64,000 nucleotides of DNA. Source: Nitrospirota bacterium (GTDB lineage: Bacteria; JACPQY01). The first letter of the stretch is position 1; the number at the start of each line of letters is the position of its first letter. The DNA is taken from positions 1 through 64,000 of the forward strand of contig JACPAV010000016.1 in assembly GCA_016180645.1 (NCBI GenBank), given 5' to 3'. Of this stretch, positions 54,246-64,000 are shown piece after piece. Position numbers and translations under genes: made by a program. The notes beneath the pieces were generated by a model. It was not told the origin of the DNA and did not search any database. It worked only from the letters and a program-made list of their open reading frames with translations.

Positions 54246-54305
54246 TATAGAGTGCTCACTGTTCCCAAACAAACGGAGCGCCCCGTTGACGCGGAGCCGG
54301 CCGCC

Positions 54306-55997
54306 CTATCCCCGCGCTGGAGAGGGTTGGGGCCTTGCCCTCAGAAGCACGAGGGCGGATTCGAGGACGAGCTGGAGAGCGAGAGCCGTCAACAGGATCG
54401 CCACGATCCCATTGACGAAACCCGCCGAAAACGAAGGGGGTTCCTGGAGAGCGGCCTGGATCTGGATCACGAGCGACGAAAGGGTAACCACCATGACAAA
54501 TAGCATGGGGAGCACGGTGAACCAGACCCGTTTCCCGCTCCGCTTCAGCCACACCGTAATGCCCAGCAGGGTGAGTGCCGCCAGGAGTTGGTTCGACGTT
54601 CCGAAAAGCGTCCAATACATCATATAGGAAGGTTTCTGTCCCGGGAGCGGCGGCGCCTGGATCGCGATGAACAGGAACGGCACCGTCAAGGTGAGAAGCG
54701 TGGCCACGGCCGAGGACACGGCCCCGCGGCTCCCGAACAACTCCTGGAGGATCAGTCGGCCGAGCCGGGTGCTCACGTCGAGTGTGTCAAAGACGAAGGT
54801 CGAAAAAGCCATCGCGCCAAACGTCATGGCGAACCGGAGACTCCCCTCCCCCGTAATGACGGTCATGAACCTTCCGATGCCCTCTCCGTAGATCTTTCCC
54901 GGGCCTGGAAGCGCTTCCCCGGCGCCGCGGATCATCACCGTGGCAAGCGCAATCACGGCCACGAATCCCTCCAAGAGCATGCCTCCGTACCCCACCGGCT
55001 TGCAGTGCGACTCGCGGGCGATCTGCTTCGACGTTGTGCCCGAGCACACGAGTCCGTGGAATCCGCTGCATGCCCCGCACGCGATCGTCACGAACAGGAA
55101 CGGAAACAAGGCATCGGTCATCTTGGCGCCCGTCCACTGCTTGAACGCCGGCTGCTGTATTTCGTGGCCGCCGAAAAACACGCCGATCACACCGACCGCC
55201 AGCGCCAGGTAGAGAATGAATCCGCCCAGGTAGCCCCGCGGCTGGAGGAGGAGCCAAACCGGAATGATGGAAGCGACGAAGCAGTACGCGAGAATCGTCA
55301 CCCCCCACGTTTTCTGGGTGAAGATCAGGAGCGTGGAAAGTTTTGTGCCCAGAAACACCACGCCCAGAGTGGCCGGTACGAAGATCAGCGTGAGGAGCCA
55401 GAGCGGCGGATTCCATTTCCGTTGAATGAGTCCCATGACGATGGAAATCACGAGGTACATCGAGGCGGCAGCCGCCACCGCTCCCCCAGGGTTGAAGGCC
55501 GTGGTGCCCTCCAGTTCCTCCGTCTGCCCGACGAACGTGGAGGCCGTCACGTCCGCAAACGCGACAATCACGTACACGAGGGCGATCCAGATGAAGACCA
55601 TGATCGCGAGCCATGCGCGTTTGCCGAGGTTCTGACGGACGATTTCCGCAATCGACTTGGCCCCATGGCGCACACTGGCCACCAGGGCTGAGAAATCGTG
55701 AACCGCGCCGATGAAGATGACTCCGACGCCGATCCAGAGGATGCACGGCAGCCATCCGAAGGTGATGCAAGCCGCGATCGGCCCGACGATGGGCCCCGCC
55801 GCCGCGATCGCACTAAAATGCTGGCCCAGGAGATAGAAGGGCTTCGTCGGAACGAAATCCACGCCGTCGTTGATCTCCTCGGCGGGTGTTTTCGAAGCAT
55901 CGCTCAGCGCGTACTGCCGCGAGATGATTCGACCGTACAGCGTGTAGCCGACGATCAGAAGCGCCAGCATCACGACGGCAAACAGCGGAAGCGACAT
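54306..55997 (-). CDS. cstA: Carbon starvation protein A (CstA-family peptide/pyruvate transporter)
   Basis: 563 residues, about 15 TM helices. Signature segments: LIVGYTLYGRIISRQYALSD, GQHFSAIAAAGPIVGPIAAC, FGWLPCILWIGVGVIFIGAV, HDFSALVASVRHGAKSIAEI, SGFHGLVCSGTTSKQIARES, and TVPFLFIAIQAPP. The family takes up peptides or pyruvate during carbon limitation. The length is that of the shorter CstA class. Monocistronic on the minus strand. Confidence 0.94.
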   Translation of the reverse strand: MSLPLFAVVMLALLIVGYTLYGRIISRQYALSDASKTPAEEINDGVDFVPTKPFYLLGQHFSAIAAAGPIVGPIAACITFGWLPCILWIGVGVIFIGAVHDFSALVASVRHGAKSIAEIVRQNLGKRAWLAIMVFIWIALVYVIVAFADVTASTFVGQTEELEGTTAFNPGGAVAAAASMYLVISIVMGLIQRKWNPPLWLLTLIFVPATLGVVFLGTKLSTLLIFTQKTWGVTILAYCFVASIIPVWLLLQPRGYLGGFILYLALAVGVIGVFFGGHEIQQPAFKQWTGAKMTDALFPFLFVTIACGACSGFHGLVCSGTTSKQIARESHCKPVGYGGMLLEGFVAVIALATVMIRGAGEALPGPGKIYGEGIGRFMTVITGEGSLRFAMTFGAMAFSTFVFDTLDVSTRLGRLILQELFGSRGAVSSAVATLLTLTVPFLFIAIQAPPLPGQKPSYMMYWTLFGTSNQLLAALTLLGITVWLKRSGKRVWFTVLPMLFVMVVTLSSLVIQIQAALQEPPSFSAGFVNGIVAILLTALALQLVLESALVLLRARPQPSPARG

Positions 55998-56034
55998 GGC
56001 GCTGAGAATGTCGGCCTACTGACGGAAAGTCAAG

Positions 56035-59000
56035 CTACGGGCAGGTGGCGGGGGCGAGGGAGTACCAGCCGCCACTGTCTGTGCCGATGGTGATTCTCTG
56101 ATTCCCGCCGATGGTCATGCGGGAAGGCTGCGACGAAATCGGGTTACCGAGGTCCCAGCTCTTGCAGACCTGGCCAAGGGCTGAACCCGCGCCGATGTCC
56201 ACCGCATAGAACTTGCCGTTGTTCGACCCGAAGTAGGCGATGTTGTTGTAAAGGAGCGGCGTGGATTTGACGGCGTTGTCCGCCCCACCGGAAGACTGAG
56301 GCGCGCTGGGGTTGGTGGCGTTCAGGTTTCTTCCCCCGCCGGAGATCACCGCGCCCGTGCTGAACGTGTATCCGTACAAGATTCCGTTGTTGGCGCCGAA
56401 GTAGATATTGCCGCCGATCCGCCCGACGCTCGATTCCACTCCACTGTTCGCCCCGTCCGCGTAGTTGACGGGGAAATTGGCGGAGGAATTCAGCGTCGCC
56501 ACATCGATCGAGTACAATCTCGAATCTGTCGGCGCATCGTCGCCTGAGGCGAAGAAGAACTCCACCAGACCCGCATTGGCCACCATGGCTCCATTGACCA
56601 CGCTGTTGTTGGCGGCCCCACGGCCCCCCGGGCCGGCGTCGTGGTAGCCGCTGATCGTCGCTGTTCCGGAGTACGGGCAAGTCGAGACACCGCATCCGGT
56701 TCCTTCATCCAGCGTTCCGCCGCCGTTGCTGATGCGGAGGACGCCCTCGCTGTCGGTCCCGATCCAAATCTTGTTGTTGAGCAGTGTGGGCGTGGAGGCC
56801 GTCGTCCACGATCCCCCGATGCAATCGTAATAGCGAAGCTGGCAGCCCCCGCAGATGTTGTAGCCGAACACGGCGGGCTTCACGCCGCTGTCCGTGTTGA
56901 ACGTGCCGGCGAAGAAGAACGTCCCGCCGCTTCCGGTCGGATCGTCGGCCGCGCACGACGGCGACGTCCATCCGGAGGGTATCCCACCCGACAGGCCGGT
57001 GGTAATGGAGTTGCCGACCGCCACCGGGAACCCGGTGGCCAGAGTGAGTGTGCCTCCGCTCCAAAGGAACCTGTAGAGGTTGCCCGAATTCGTCCCGATC
57101 CAGATTTGGGCTCCGCCGAAGGCCGAGCTGTTGAAGACATATGGCGCGGTGGTGATGTCACCGCTGACCTGTTGCTCGCTCGTCTTGGTTCCGTTCGCAT
57201 CCATCGCGACGATCCAGTCGCTCCCGACGCCGCGATCATCCGCCACGATGATCCCAAGGAGATTCCCGCTGGAGTCCAGGATGGGCGCCGGGAAACCTCG
57301 TGTCTTCCCCGCCACGTCATTGGAGATCGTCTCCAGCCAGTTCACGCATGCCTTCGGGTCGCCCGACGGGCAATCGTTGATCTCCCGCTCGAAATTCTCG
57401 CCCCAACCGGCTCCCGGCACCGCAGCCTTGGCCACTTGCAGCTTGGCGATCGTGCCGGCCGCGCCGCTGTTGGTCAGCGAGATGTTGTACGGAGTTCCCG
57501 ACGCGTTCGCCGCGTCGAACGACAGCCCCATGAGGTTCTTGGTGAAATTGCCCGAACGGGTGATGCTCATATGTGCGCACGGGCAGCTTGACGCCTGCGC
57601 GTTTTGGAAGGCGACATTCTCCAGGGCCGTGATCGAGGCGGCGGAGGACACTTCGAATCCCTGCGCATCTCCGCATTCGAAGGTCAGACCCGTGACGTTC
57701 ACCGTCCCGCTCACCTGGAAATCGAAGCGATCTCCGAGGGCCGGGCAGCCGGACGTGACGCTGGTAACCTTTGCCGTGGCGGACGTTGCGCGGAAAGTCC
57801 CCGCCACGTTCGCCTTCGCCCCTCCGGCCAGTTTCAAGGTTCCATTGTTCCCCAGATTGAAGCTCCCGGCGGCCTGGACGTCGAGATCGTTGGCGGAGGA
57901 GGTATTGTTCACCGTGACGGTGGCCGCGGGCGCGAGCGCCACGGAGGAACCGGTCACGACTACAGGAAGGCTGAACGTTTCCGTGTTTAGAAGCGCAGAG
58001 CCGGTGAATTCGACGGTTCCCGCCGTCTGATTGAACGCGCCGGACCTGGACCACACGCCCCCGACCTTCAGTCGGCCGCTCGCGTGGTTGAGCGTGTAGG
58101 CGCCCCCCGTGTTGATGGTGACATTCCCCGCCGCATCGAGCGTCGTCGCCGTGAGTTGTTCGAGCAGTCCGCCGCTGTTGATCACGATGTTGTTCGCGGA
58201 GGCCGAAGCGTTCACGTCAGGATCGTAGGGACCGCCTCCGCCGCATGCCGTGGCCCCAATATCCGGAATGGTCACGTTGGTCAGCGCCTCCGGCACAGCG
58301 CCTGTGTCCCAATTACCCGCGTCGGACCAGTTGCAGGAGACGCTGCCGGTCCACTGCGCATTGGAAGACCAATTGATCGTGCCCACTGAATCTTCGTCCC
58401 AGGTCTCCCCTCCCCCCGCCCCACCATAGTTCGAGAAGGTGAGCGCCGCACCGACAACCGTGGACACGTTGTACCCGCTCCCCGTCGTCGGGCACGTTCC
58501 CGGAATCGGATATCCCTTGAATGAGCAATCGAACGTGTTGCTGTCGAACGCGTAGTTGGCCGTAGGTTTCAGCACGCGCAGGTGGCGCGGGTCGGTCCCG
58601 TTGACGAATTTGAAGTCCGCCCTGTTCATTCGCGTAAACGTGGCCAGGTTGGCGCCCAGGGTCAATCCGCTCGCGTTGGCACACCGGAAATCCAGGCCGT
58701 CCACGTCCAGCGTCCCACCCGTGCTTCCGGCCGCGAAACCGAAGGTCGCCCCGCAGGCCGAAGACGGTGGTCCGGTATCGCTGGTCGAGGTGATCCGCGG
58801 CTTCTGGGACGCGCTGACGATGGTTGTGGCAAGCGTTCCGTTGACCGTAATCGTCTTCCCATTCGCCATCCGCAGGATGGGCTTGGCGGAGGAGGTCCCA
58901 TCCATTTTGAGCGTGCCCGCCGAGTTCACCGTGACGTCGCCCGATGCCGTGAGGACAGACGTTCCCATGTTCAGAGTTCCCGATACGGTCGTGGTTCCGG

Positions 59001-62000
59001 CAATCTCGTGTCCGGGAGAAGGGGTGCATGCCGTGCCGAGGTTGAACGTCCCGGCGCCCACGGAAAGCGCTCCGTTCACGTGGAGACATGCGTTTGCGGT
59101 CGCTGTGCCGCTTCCGCTCACGGTCAGGTTGAAGAAGTTGTTCGCGGCCGCGTGCGAGAGGGTCTGCGAGGAGCCGTCGAAGATGATCGTACCCGTGGTC
59201 GGCGCGAAGGCGCCCGCCGCGTCGGTCCAGTTCCCGGCCACCGTGTGAGTCAGGGCTGTGCCGGCGCCGAACGTTCCGGAAGCGAGGGTGAAGTTCCCGT
59301 TGATGTCCAGCGTGGCGCCCGCGGTGGCCATCGCCGTCGATTTGGTGATCGTGAGATGGTAGTAGGTGGCCCCCGGGATCACCACGCCCACGGCCGTATC
59401 GAAATTGAAAGTCCCCGTTCCGGCACTGAGGGTTCCCCAGATCGGCGTCGTGGCGCTGCCGTAGAAGACGGTCCCGGTGTTTCCGTTGAGAGACCCACCC
59501 GTGCCGTCGAGCGCCCCATTCTGGTCGAGGGTCCCCGTATTCACGTTGATCGTCGCATTGTTGTCGAACAGTCCCGCCACAACGAGGGTGCTGGAGGAAA
59601 GATTGATCGTTCCGTTGTTGGTCACACCGCCCGAGACCGTGTGCGACAGTCCGGCCCCGAGGTCCACCGTACCCGACGTCACGGTAAGATTGTTGTCCAG
59701 GGTGAAGGACGCGCCCAAGGTGGCCGTTTGTGCTCCCTTGCTCACTTTCAGATCGTAGAATTCGGGGCTCGGACCGGGATCGACGATGGTTTGTCCTGCG
59801 CCGGTCGAATCGAAGTCAATGGTTCCCGTCCCCCGGTTGAATGTGCCCCAAATGATGTTGGCGCCGTTGCCGTAGCGCAGCGTCCCCGAATTGCCGTTGA
59901 GCGTGCCCCCTGTTCCATCGAACGCGCCGTTCTGGTCGAGGATGCCGGAGTTCAAGTTCAGGATCGCGTTGTTGTCGAACAACCCGCCGACCGTCAACGT
60001 GCTGCTCGACAGGTTCGTGGTGGCGTTGTTCGTCCACGCCCCGCCGGCGCTGTGAGAAAGACCGGATCCCAGGTCGAGCGTGCCTCCGCTCACGGTCACC
60101 GCGCCGTTGATGGAAAGATTCGAGAGCGCGGTCAGCGTCACGGCCGCCGTCGGCGCATACGTCACATTGTAGAAATTCTGTCCCGAGGTGATCTTGACGG
60201 ATTGGCTTGCGGCGCCGTCAAAAATGAACGTTCCGGCCGCCGGCGCGAACGATCCGCCTGCGCTCGAATCCCAGTTTCCGGCTTCGTTGTGCGCGAACGT
60301 GGAGGGATCGAATGTCCCCGCCAGAAGCGCAAGATTGCCGTTGATGTCGAGTGTCCCTCCGGCCGTGGCCGCGCTTCCTCCCGACTTGTTGATTTTGAGG
60401 TTGTAGTACGTAAGGGTGGGAATCGTTTGGGCTCCCGCGCCGTTCCATTCGATCGTTCCGTTCGGCGCGGTCACGGTTCCCGTGGCGACGGTCAGCGCTC
60501 CGCCGATCTTCAAGACGCCCGATTCACCCAGGAAATCGACGATCCCGCCGCCGGTCAGATCCACGTTTCCTTCGGCCGTGACGGTGGTCCCGGTCTTCAG
60601 CTTGAGCGCGGCCTGATTGCTGGAGATCCGGATCGGTCCTTGGACCACGACGCTTCCGCTTTGGAGCTGGAAACTCCCGCTCTGGATCAGCAGCTCGTTC
60701 TGGATCGTCAGCGTGGAGGTGGATGTGAGCAAGATGTTGATGTCGAGCCCGCCCGATCCTTTGTTCACGACGATGCGGTACAGAGAGCCGCCGCTGGATT
60801 GGACCGATTTGGAAATCTCCCCTTCGAACTTGAGTGTGCCCGTGTCCGCGTTCAACGTGCCGTCGTTCTGGAAATCGCCCGAGACGGAGAGATCCTTGTT
60901 GGACAGGCTGATTTGCGCCCCTTGATTGATGGTCATGGTGATCACCGCGGCATTGACATCCAGAACCGGATAGGGAGTAAAGTTCTGAATGACCACGTCC
61001 TGGCTCGATGTGGGGGGAGCGCCGGTGGACCAGTTGGCGCCGAGGCTCCACTGGTTCGTGCCTCCCCCCGCCGTCCACTTGGCCGCGTCGATCCAACTCA
61101 CCGTTACGTTCGACGCATCCCAGTCATACGCCTCCCCCGTGGCGACGGGGGCGCAGCCGGCCCCCGTCGCATTCGAGATGAGAATGGTTACGGCCGCGCC
61201 CGCATCCGCGGTGACGACGTTTCCGGTTGCGGCGCCCGGCGTTCCGGAGCCCTGGTAGGACGTGTCACAGAAGAGGTTCGGGAACTGGAAGGTGGTCGGG
61301 GTCGCAATTCCGGCGGTCAACTGCATGTTGAGCGCAATCCCTCCGGATCCGCCGTTGTTGCTCAGCGAGCGGAACTCCATGTTCCCGATGTAGAGAATGT
61401 CCGTGCCGGAATTCAGACGGAAGCCGTTGGCATCCGCCGATTCGAACACGAAGCCGTGGACGTCCACTTTCGACCCGGAGTTTGCCGTCAATGAATAGAA
61501 GTTCGTGCCGACGGCGCCGGACGTGGTCATCCTCGGCTTGACGGCGGTCCCGCCCGTCCACGAGGTGGCGAATTTCCCGTTCGCGCCGTTGATCGTCACC
61601 GACTTCGCGCTACCCATCTTGAGGACGCTGCTGTCCTCCATCTTCAGCGTCCCTCCGGCGTTTACGGTCAGGTTGTCGCCGACCGTCAGTGTCGAACTGA
61701 GGAGGTTCAGCGTGCCCGACACGCTCGTCGTTCCGGCAACCGAATGGATGAGCGAGCTTCCAAGAGTGAACACGCCTGTGGTTACAGCCAGATTGCCGCT
61801 CACGCCAATGCCGGTGGACGCCGTCACCGTCCCCGTGCCGGCGACCGCAAGATGGTAGAAGGTTTGGCCCGCCGCCAGGGCGATCGCTTGAGACGTTCCA
61901 TCCAGCGTGACGGTTCCCGCCGCCGGAGCGAACGTTCCGCCCGCGGTGGAGCTCCAGTTTCCGTAAAGCGTATGGGAGAACGTGGAGGGCTCGAATGTGC

Positions 62001-64000
62001 CGGACGTCAGCGTGAAGTTCCCGTTGATATCCAGCCCGCCGCCGGCCGTGACCGAACCTCCACTCTTGGACACCGCAAGGTCGAAATACGTGTCCGCCGG
62101 AACGGTTGCGCTGGAAGCGCCGTCGAATTCGACCGTTCCGCTCGCTTCGTTCAGCGTTCCCCACACGGGCGTCGCGCCGCTGCCGTACCGGAGGCGACCC
62201 GTGTTGAGATTGAGAGTGCCGCCCGTCCCATCGAAAGCCCCGTTCTGGTCCACGGTGCCGGGCCCTACGTTCAGCGTGGCATTGTTGTCGAAGAGGCCGT
62301 TCGCGGTGAGAAGAGTACCGGAGAGATCCATCGTGACCGTCGCGTTGTTCGTCAGAGTCCCGCCTACGGTCATGTTTCGCGCGGAGGCGTCGTCCAGATT
62401 AAGCGTGCCCGACGTGACGGTCAGATTTCCATTCAGAGTCAGGTTGCCGGTGACGGTCTTCGTCGAGCCGGAAAGAGTCATCGAGTTGTACTGGTTCCAT
62501 GTCGCATCCGTCAGCGCGGGGATGTTCTGGGCGGTGGACCCGTCGAACTGGATCGTGCCGGTGTTGAGCGGAGCGGCCGCGTCACGCAGTTGAAGCCCCG
62601 CGGCGGAGAGCGTGTCGCCCACCTTGAGGAGACCCGTTCCGGACCATTCGATCCCCAGCGTGGAGCCGGAGCCCGGTGTCACGTGGCGATCCACATCCAG
62701 CGCGCCCGTGCTGATCGTGGCCGCGCCGTTTTGAGACGCGTCGTTCACCACGTCCTTGGCCACGGCCACCGTGTAGCCGCCGATCGCAAACGTCCCCGCG
62801 GCCAGTTTCAGGTTGTTCGAGATGCCGAGATTGGACCCCGCCGACTTGGCGCCCGACGCGTCCACGGTCAGATTGTAGAAATCGCCCGAGCCGGAGGACG
62901 TCACGGTCGCGGCGCCACCTGCCAAGGCGACGGTGGTGTTGCCGATGACAAAATTGCCGGAATCGGACCAGTTGCCCGAGACGCTGAGGGTCGGGGCTCC
63001 GGTCGCGCCGGCGTCGAGCGTGCCGTTGGCGCCGATCGTCACCGTTCCGCTCACGGATACGTCCGGATCGGCCGGACCATTCGAGACGATGAGGAAGCTG
63101 GCCGCGGTCCCCCCGGTGCCCAAGCTCAGGGACCCGGCGGTGAGGGACGACGTTTTCAAATCGACCATGCCTCCATTCAGGGTCATGGAGCCGGACACGG
63201 AGTGCGAAAGCACCGACCCTCCGTCCAGGTTCAGCGTGCCGGCCTGGACGGTGAGTCCGCCCGAGACCGTCAGCGCGCCCAAGGCGGTAACGCTTCCTCC
63301 TACGCCGTTGTTGACGGTGAGATTGTAGAAATTGGATGGGGTGGCGACATTCTGAGGCGCCGTGCCGCCGAAGGTCACCGTGCCGGTCCGTTCGGTGAAA
63401 CTTCCGGTGCGCGTCCAATGCCCCTTGACTTCAAGATTGTACGAGGAGGCCGACGCATCGAGCGTGGCGCCGGAGGCGATCTCGACGTTGTTTCCGACCG
63501 CATTGGAGCCGGTCTGGTGGCATCCGAGGGAGTAGGTCGCCGCGGAGCTGAATTTCAGGTTGTAGTAAGGTTCGCAGGGAATCGTCTGACTGGTTCCATT
63601 GAAGTGGAAGGTTCCGGTGCCGGTGACGTTTGCGGCAGCAGGCTGATTGTCGGTCACGGCTCCAGACGTCTGGAAAGTTCCGGTTCCCAGATTCAGCACC
63701 GAGCCTGAACTGAGCACGACGCTTCCGGACCCCGCATAGGTTGTGGAGCCGAGGTTCAGCGTCCCGCCGATCGTGGTCGTTCCGGCCGCGGTCAGGTTCA
63801 CGGACGGCAGCGTAATGCTGTTGGACCCGATGGTGAGATGGTTGATCGTGAACGATCCGGACCCGCCGATGGTTTGCGAGGCCGCCGAGGATGGGCTCAT
63901 GGAGAGCGTGCCGGAACCTGCACTGAGCGCGCCGTCGTTGGTCAGATTTCCAAGCAGGGTCAAGGATGATGTCCCCACCGCGAGGGTCGCGGACGATTCA
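56035..64000 (-). CDS. Giant repetitive beta-rich surface protein with C-terminal PQQ-like propeller (5' end outside window)
   Basis: At least 2654 residues are visible and the frame is still open at base 64000, so the N-terminus is missing. The visible part consists of beta-solenoid repeats of about 70-90 residues with recurring phrases such as GGTLDINGNFTLTSGTFEPS, NLTVNAGGTLKMDG and TVTLDGTSQAI, rich in Gly, Thr, Ser, Asn. Two linker motifs NWSDAGNWDTGAVP / NQWSLGANWSTGAPP separate blocks. The last 330 residues (DSSGNLLGIIVADDRGVGSD, IWIGTNSGNLYRFLWSGG, PQSSGGADNAVKSTPLLYNN, KFYAVDIGAGSAL) look like a PQQ/WD-type beta-propeller. No TM anchor or sorting tag is evident at the C-terminus. It is a likely secreted or surface adhesin; this is an inference. 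Confidence 0.82.
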   Translation of the reverse strand, partial: ESSATLAVGTSSLTLLGNLTNDGALSAGSGTLSMSPSSAASQTIGGSGSFTINHLTIGSNSITLPSVNLTAAGTTTIGGTLNLGSTTYAGSGSVVLSSGSVLNLGTGTFQTSGAVTDNQPAAANVTGTGTFHFNGTSQTIPCEPYYNLKFSSAATYSLGCHQTGSNAVGNNVEIASGATLDASASSYNLEVKGHWTRTGSFTERTGTVTFGGTAPQNVATPSNFYNLTVNNGVGGSVTALGALTVSGGLTVQAGTLNLDGGSVLSHSVSGSMTLNGGMVDLKTSSLTAGSLSLGTGGTAASFLIVSNGPADPDVSVSGTVTIGANGTLDAGATGAPTLSVSGNWSDSGNFVIGNTTVALAGGAATVTSSGSGDFYNLTVDASGAKSAGSNLGISNNLKLAAGTFAIGGYTVAVAKDVVNDASQNGAATISTGALDVDRHVTPGSGSTLGIEWSGTGLLKVGDTLSAAGLQLRDAAAPLNTGTIQFDGSTAQNIPALTDATWNQYNSMTLSGSTKTVTGNLTLNGNLTVTSGTLNLDDASARNMTVGGTLTNNATVTMDLSGTLLTANGLFDNNATLNVGPGTVDQNGAFDGTGGTLNLNTGRLRYGSGATPVWGTLNEASGTVEFDGASSATVPADTYFDLAVSKSGGSVTAGGGLDINGNFTLTSGTFEPSTFSHTLYGNWSSTAGGTFAPAAGTVTLDGTSQAIALAAGQTFYHLAVAGTGTVTASTGIGVSGNLAVTTGVFTLGSSLIHSVAGTTSVSGTLNLLSSTLTVGDNLTVNAGGTLKMEDSSVLKMGSAKSVTINGANGKFATSWTGGTAVKPRMTTSGAVGTNFYSLTANSGSKVDVHGFVFESADANGFRLNSGTDILYIGNMEFRSLSNNGGSGGIALNMQLTAGIATPTTFQFPNLFCDTSYQGSGTPGAATGNVVTADAGAAVTILISNATGAGCAPVATGEAYDWDASNVTVSWIDAAKWTAGGGTNQWSLGANWSTGAPPTSSQDVVIQNFTPYPVLDVNAAVITMTINQGAQISLSNKDLSVSGDFQNDGTLNADTGTLKFEGEISKSVQSSGGSLYRIVVNKGSGGLDINILLTSTSTLTIQNELLIQSGSFQLQSGSVVVQGPIRISSNQAALKLKTGTTVTAEGNVDLTGGGIVDFLGESGVLKIGGALTVATGTVTAPNGTIEWNGAGAQTIPTLTYYNLKINKSGGSAATAGGTLDINGNLALLAGTFDPSTFAHNEAGNWDSSAGGSFAPAAGTFIFDGAASQSVKITSGQNFYNVTYAPTAAVTLTALSNLSINGAVTVSGGTLDLGSGLSHSAGGAWTNNATTNLSSSTLTVGGLFDNNAILNLNSGILDQNGAFDGTGGTLNGNSGTLRYGNGANIIWGTFNRGTGTIDFDSTGAGQTIVDPGPSPEFYDLKVSKGAQTATLGASFTLDNNLTVTSGTVDLGAGLSHTVSGGVTNNGTINLSSSTLVVAGLFDNNATINVNTGTLDQNGALDGTGGSLNGNTGTVFYGSATTPIWGTLSAGTGTFNFDTAVGVVIPGATYYHLTITKSTAMATAGATLDINGNFTLASGTFGAGTALTHTVAGNWTDAAGAFAPTTGTIIFDGSSQTLSHAAANNFFNLTVSGSGTATANACLHVNGALSVGAGTFNLGTACTPSPGHEIAGTTTVSGTLNMGTSVLTASGDVTVNSAGTLKMDGTSSAKPILRMANGKTITVNGTLATTIVSASQKPRITSTSDTGPPSSACGATFGFAAGSTGGTLDVDGLDFRCANASGLTLGANLATFTRMNRADFKFVNGTDPRHLRVLKPTANYAFDSNTFDCSFKGYPIPGTCPTTGSGYNVSTVVGAALTFSNYGGAGGGETWDEDSVGTINWSSNAQWTGSVSCNWSDAGNWDTGAVPEALTNVTIPDIGATACGGGGPYDPDVNASASANNIVINSGGLLEQLTATTLDAAGNVTINTGGAYTLNHASGRLKVGGVWSRSGAFNQTAGTVEFTGSALLNTETFSLPVVVTGSSVALAPAATVTVNNTSSANDLDVQAAGSFNLGNNGTLKLAGGAKANVAGTFRATSATAKVTSVTSGCPALGDRFDFQVSGTVNVTGLTFECGDAQGFEVSSAASITALENVAFQNAQASSCPCAHMSITRSGNFTKNLMGLSFDAANASGTPYNISLTNSGAAGTIAKLQVAKAAVPGAGWGENFEREINDCPSGDPKACVNWLETISNDVAGKTRGFPAPILDSSGNLLGIIVADDRGVGSDWIVAMDANGTKTSEQQVSGDITTAPYVFNSSAFGGAQIWIGTNSGNLYRFLWSGGTLTLATGFPVAVGNSITTGLSGGIPSGWTSPSCAADDPTGSGGTFFFAGTFNTDSGVKPAVFGYNICGGCQLRYYDCIGGSWTTASTPTLLNNKIWIGTDSEGVLRISNGGGTLDEGTGCGVSTCPYSGTATISGYHDAGPGGRGAANNSVVNGAMVANAGLVEFFFASGDDAPTDSRLYSIDVATLNSSANFPVNYADGANSGVESSVGRIGGNIYFGANNGILYGYTFSTGAVISGGGRNLNATNPSAPQSSGGADNAVKSTPLLYNNIAYFGSNNGKFYAVDIGAGSALGQVCKSWDLGNPISSQPSRMTIGGNQRITIGTDSGGWYSLAPATCP

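Noticed and set aside
58582-61494. Rightward ORF of 970 codons opposite the giant surface protein
   Set aside because: Long open antisense frame caused by the biased codon use of a Gly/Thr/Ser-rich repetitive protein; very high Arg and Gly, no recognisable domain.

Overview
The window is high-GC DNA (roughly 60% or more by eye) from a flagellated Gram-negative (diderm) bacterium. A diderm is indicated by FadL/OmpP1-type and OmpA-type outer membrane proteins, a lipoprotein with a lipobox, and a complete flagellar export apparatus. Conserved blocks (rpsF-ssb-rpsR-DUF2232-rplI-dnaB, rpsU-dnaG-rpoD, accB-accC, gyrA) and the flagellar order motA-motB-fliL-fliM-fliN-fliO-fliP-fliQ-fliR-flhB-flhA-flhF-fliA resemble Deltaproteobacteria-like or Nitrospirota-like lineages. 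I cannot name a genus from sequence alone.

Layout. 1-3.3 kb: a surface-polysaccharide nucleotide-sugar cassette (oxidoreductase, left-handed beta-helix acetyltransferase, UDP-GlcNAc 2-epimerase), followed by an HI0074-type HEPN gene broken by an in-frame TGA. 3.4-8.7 kb: a coiled-coil protein and a 1636-residue lipoprotein with 14 RCC1-type repeats. 9.26-15.19 kb: a tRNA-Thr(CGU) gene with an integrated island of about 5.9 kb, bounded by a 47-bp direct repeat of the tRNA 3' half. The island carries a tyrosine integrase, an AlpA-like regulator, a P-loop protein resembling DUF3987-type mobile-element ATPases, Cys-rich proteins and two tiny membrane proteins. 15.2-19.3 kb: the ribosomal-protein/ssb/dnaB operon. 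19.35-31.9 kb: a leftward motility operon with two MotB-like proteins and no flhG. 32-38.5 kb: rpsU, dnaG, rpoD, tRNA-Ile(UAU), a CdsZ-like zinc-ribbon coiled-coil protein, an RNase HI-like protein and an unusually long RNase P RNA on the minus strand. 38.5-41.3 kb: biotin carboxyl carrier and biotin carboxylase genes, and a decayed PIN/RHH toxin-antitoxin pair. 41.3-46.2 kb: nuoN-hydrolase-gyrA on the minus strand. 46.3-52 kb: two FapA (DUF342) paralogues flanking a FadL/OmpP1-type protein, then queG. 52-64 kb: an OmpA-family protein, CstA, and the 3' part of a giant repetitive beta-rich surface protein that runs off the window.

Two features look least described. (1) A 74-bp imperfectly palindromic repeat sits inside two unrelated coding sequences, dnaG and an alpha/beta hydrolase. 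The copies are about 97% identical, lie in different reading frames and on opposite strands, and both keep the host ORF open, much like Rickettsia palindromic elements. (2) The small tRNA-Thr island has intact att repeats and candidate arm-type integrase sites at both ends. Several short intergenic palindromes (REP-like hairpins, one containing the queG stop codon in its loop) suggest a genome rich in small dispersed repeats.
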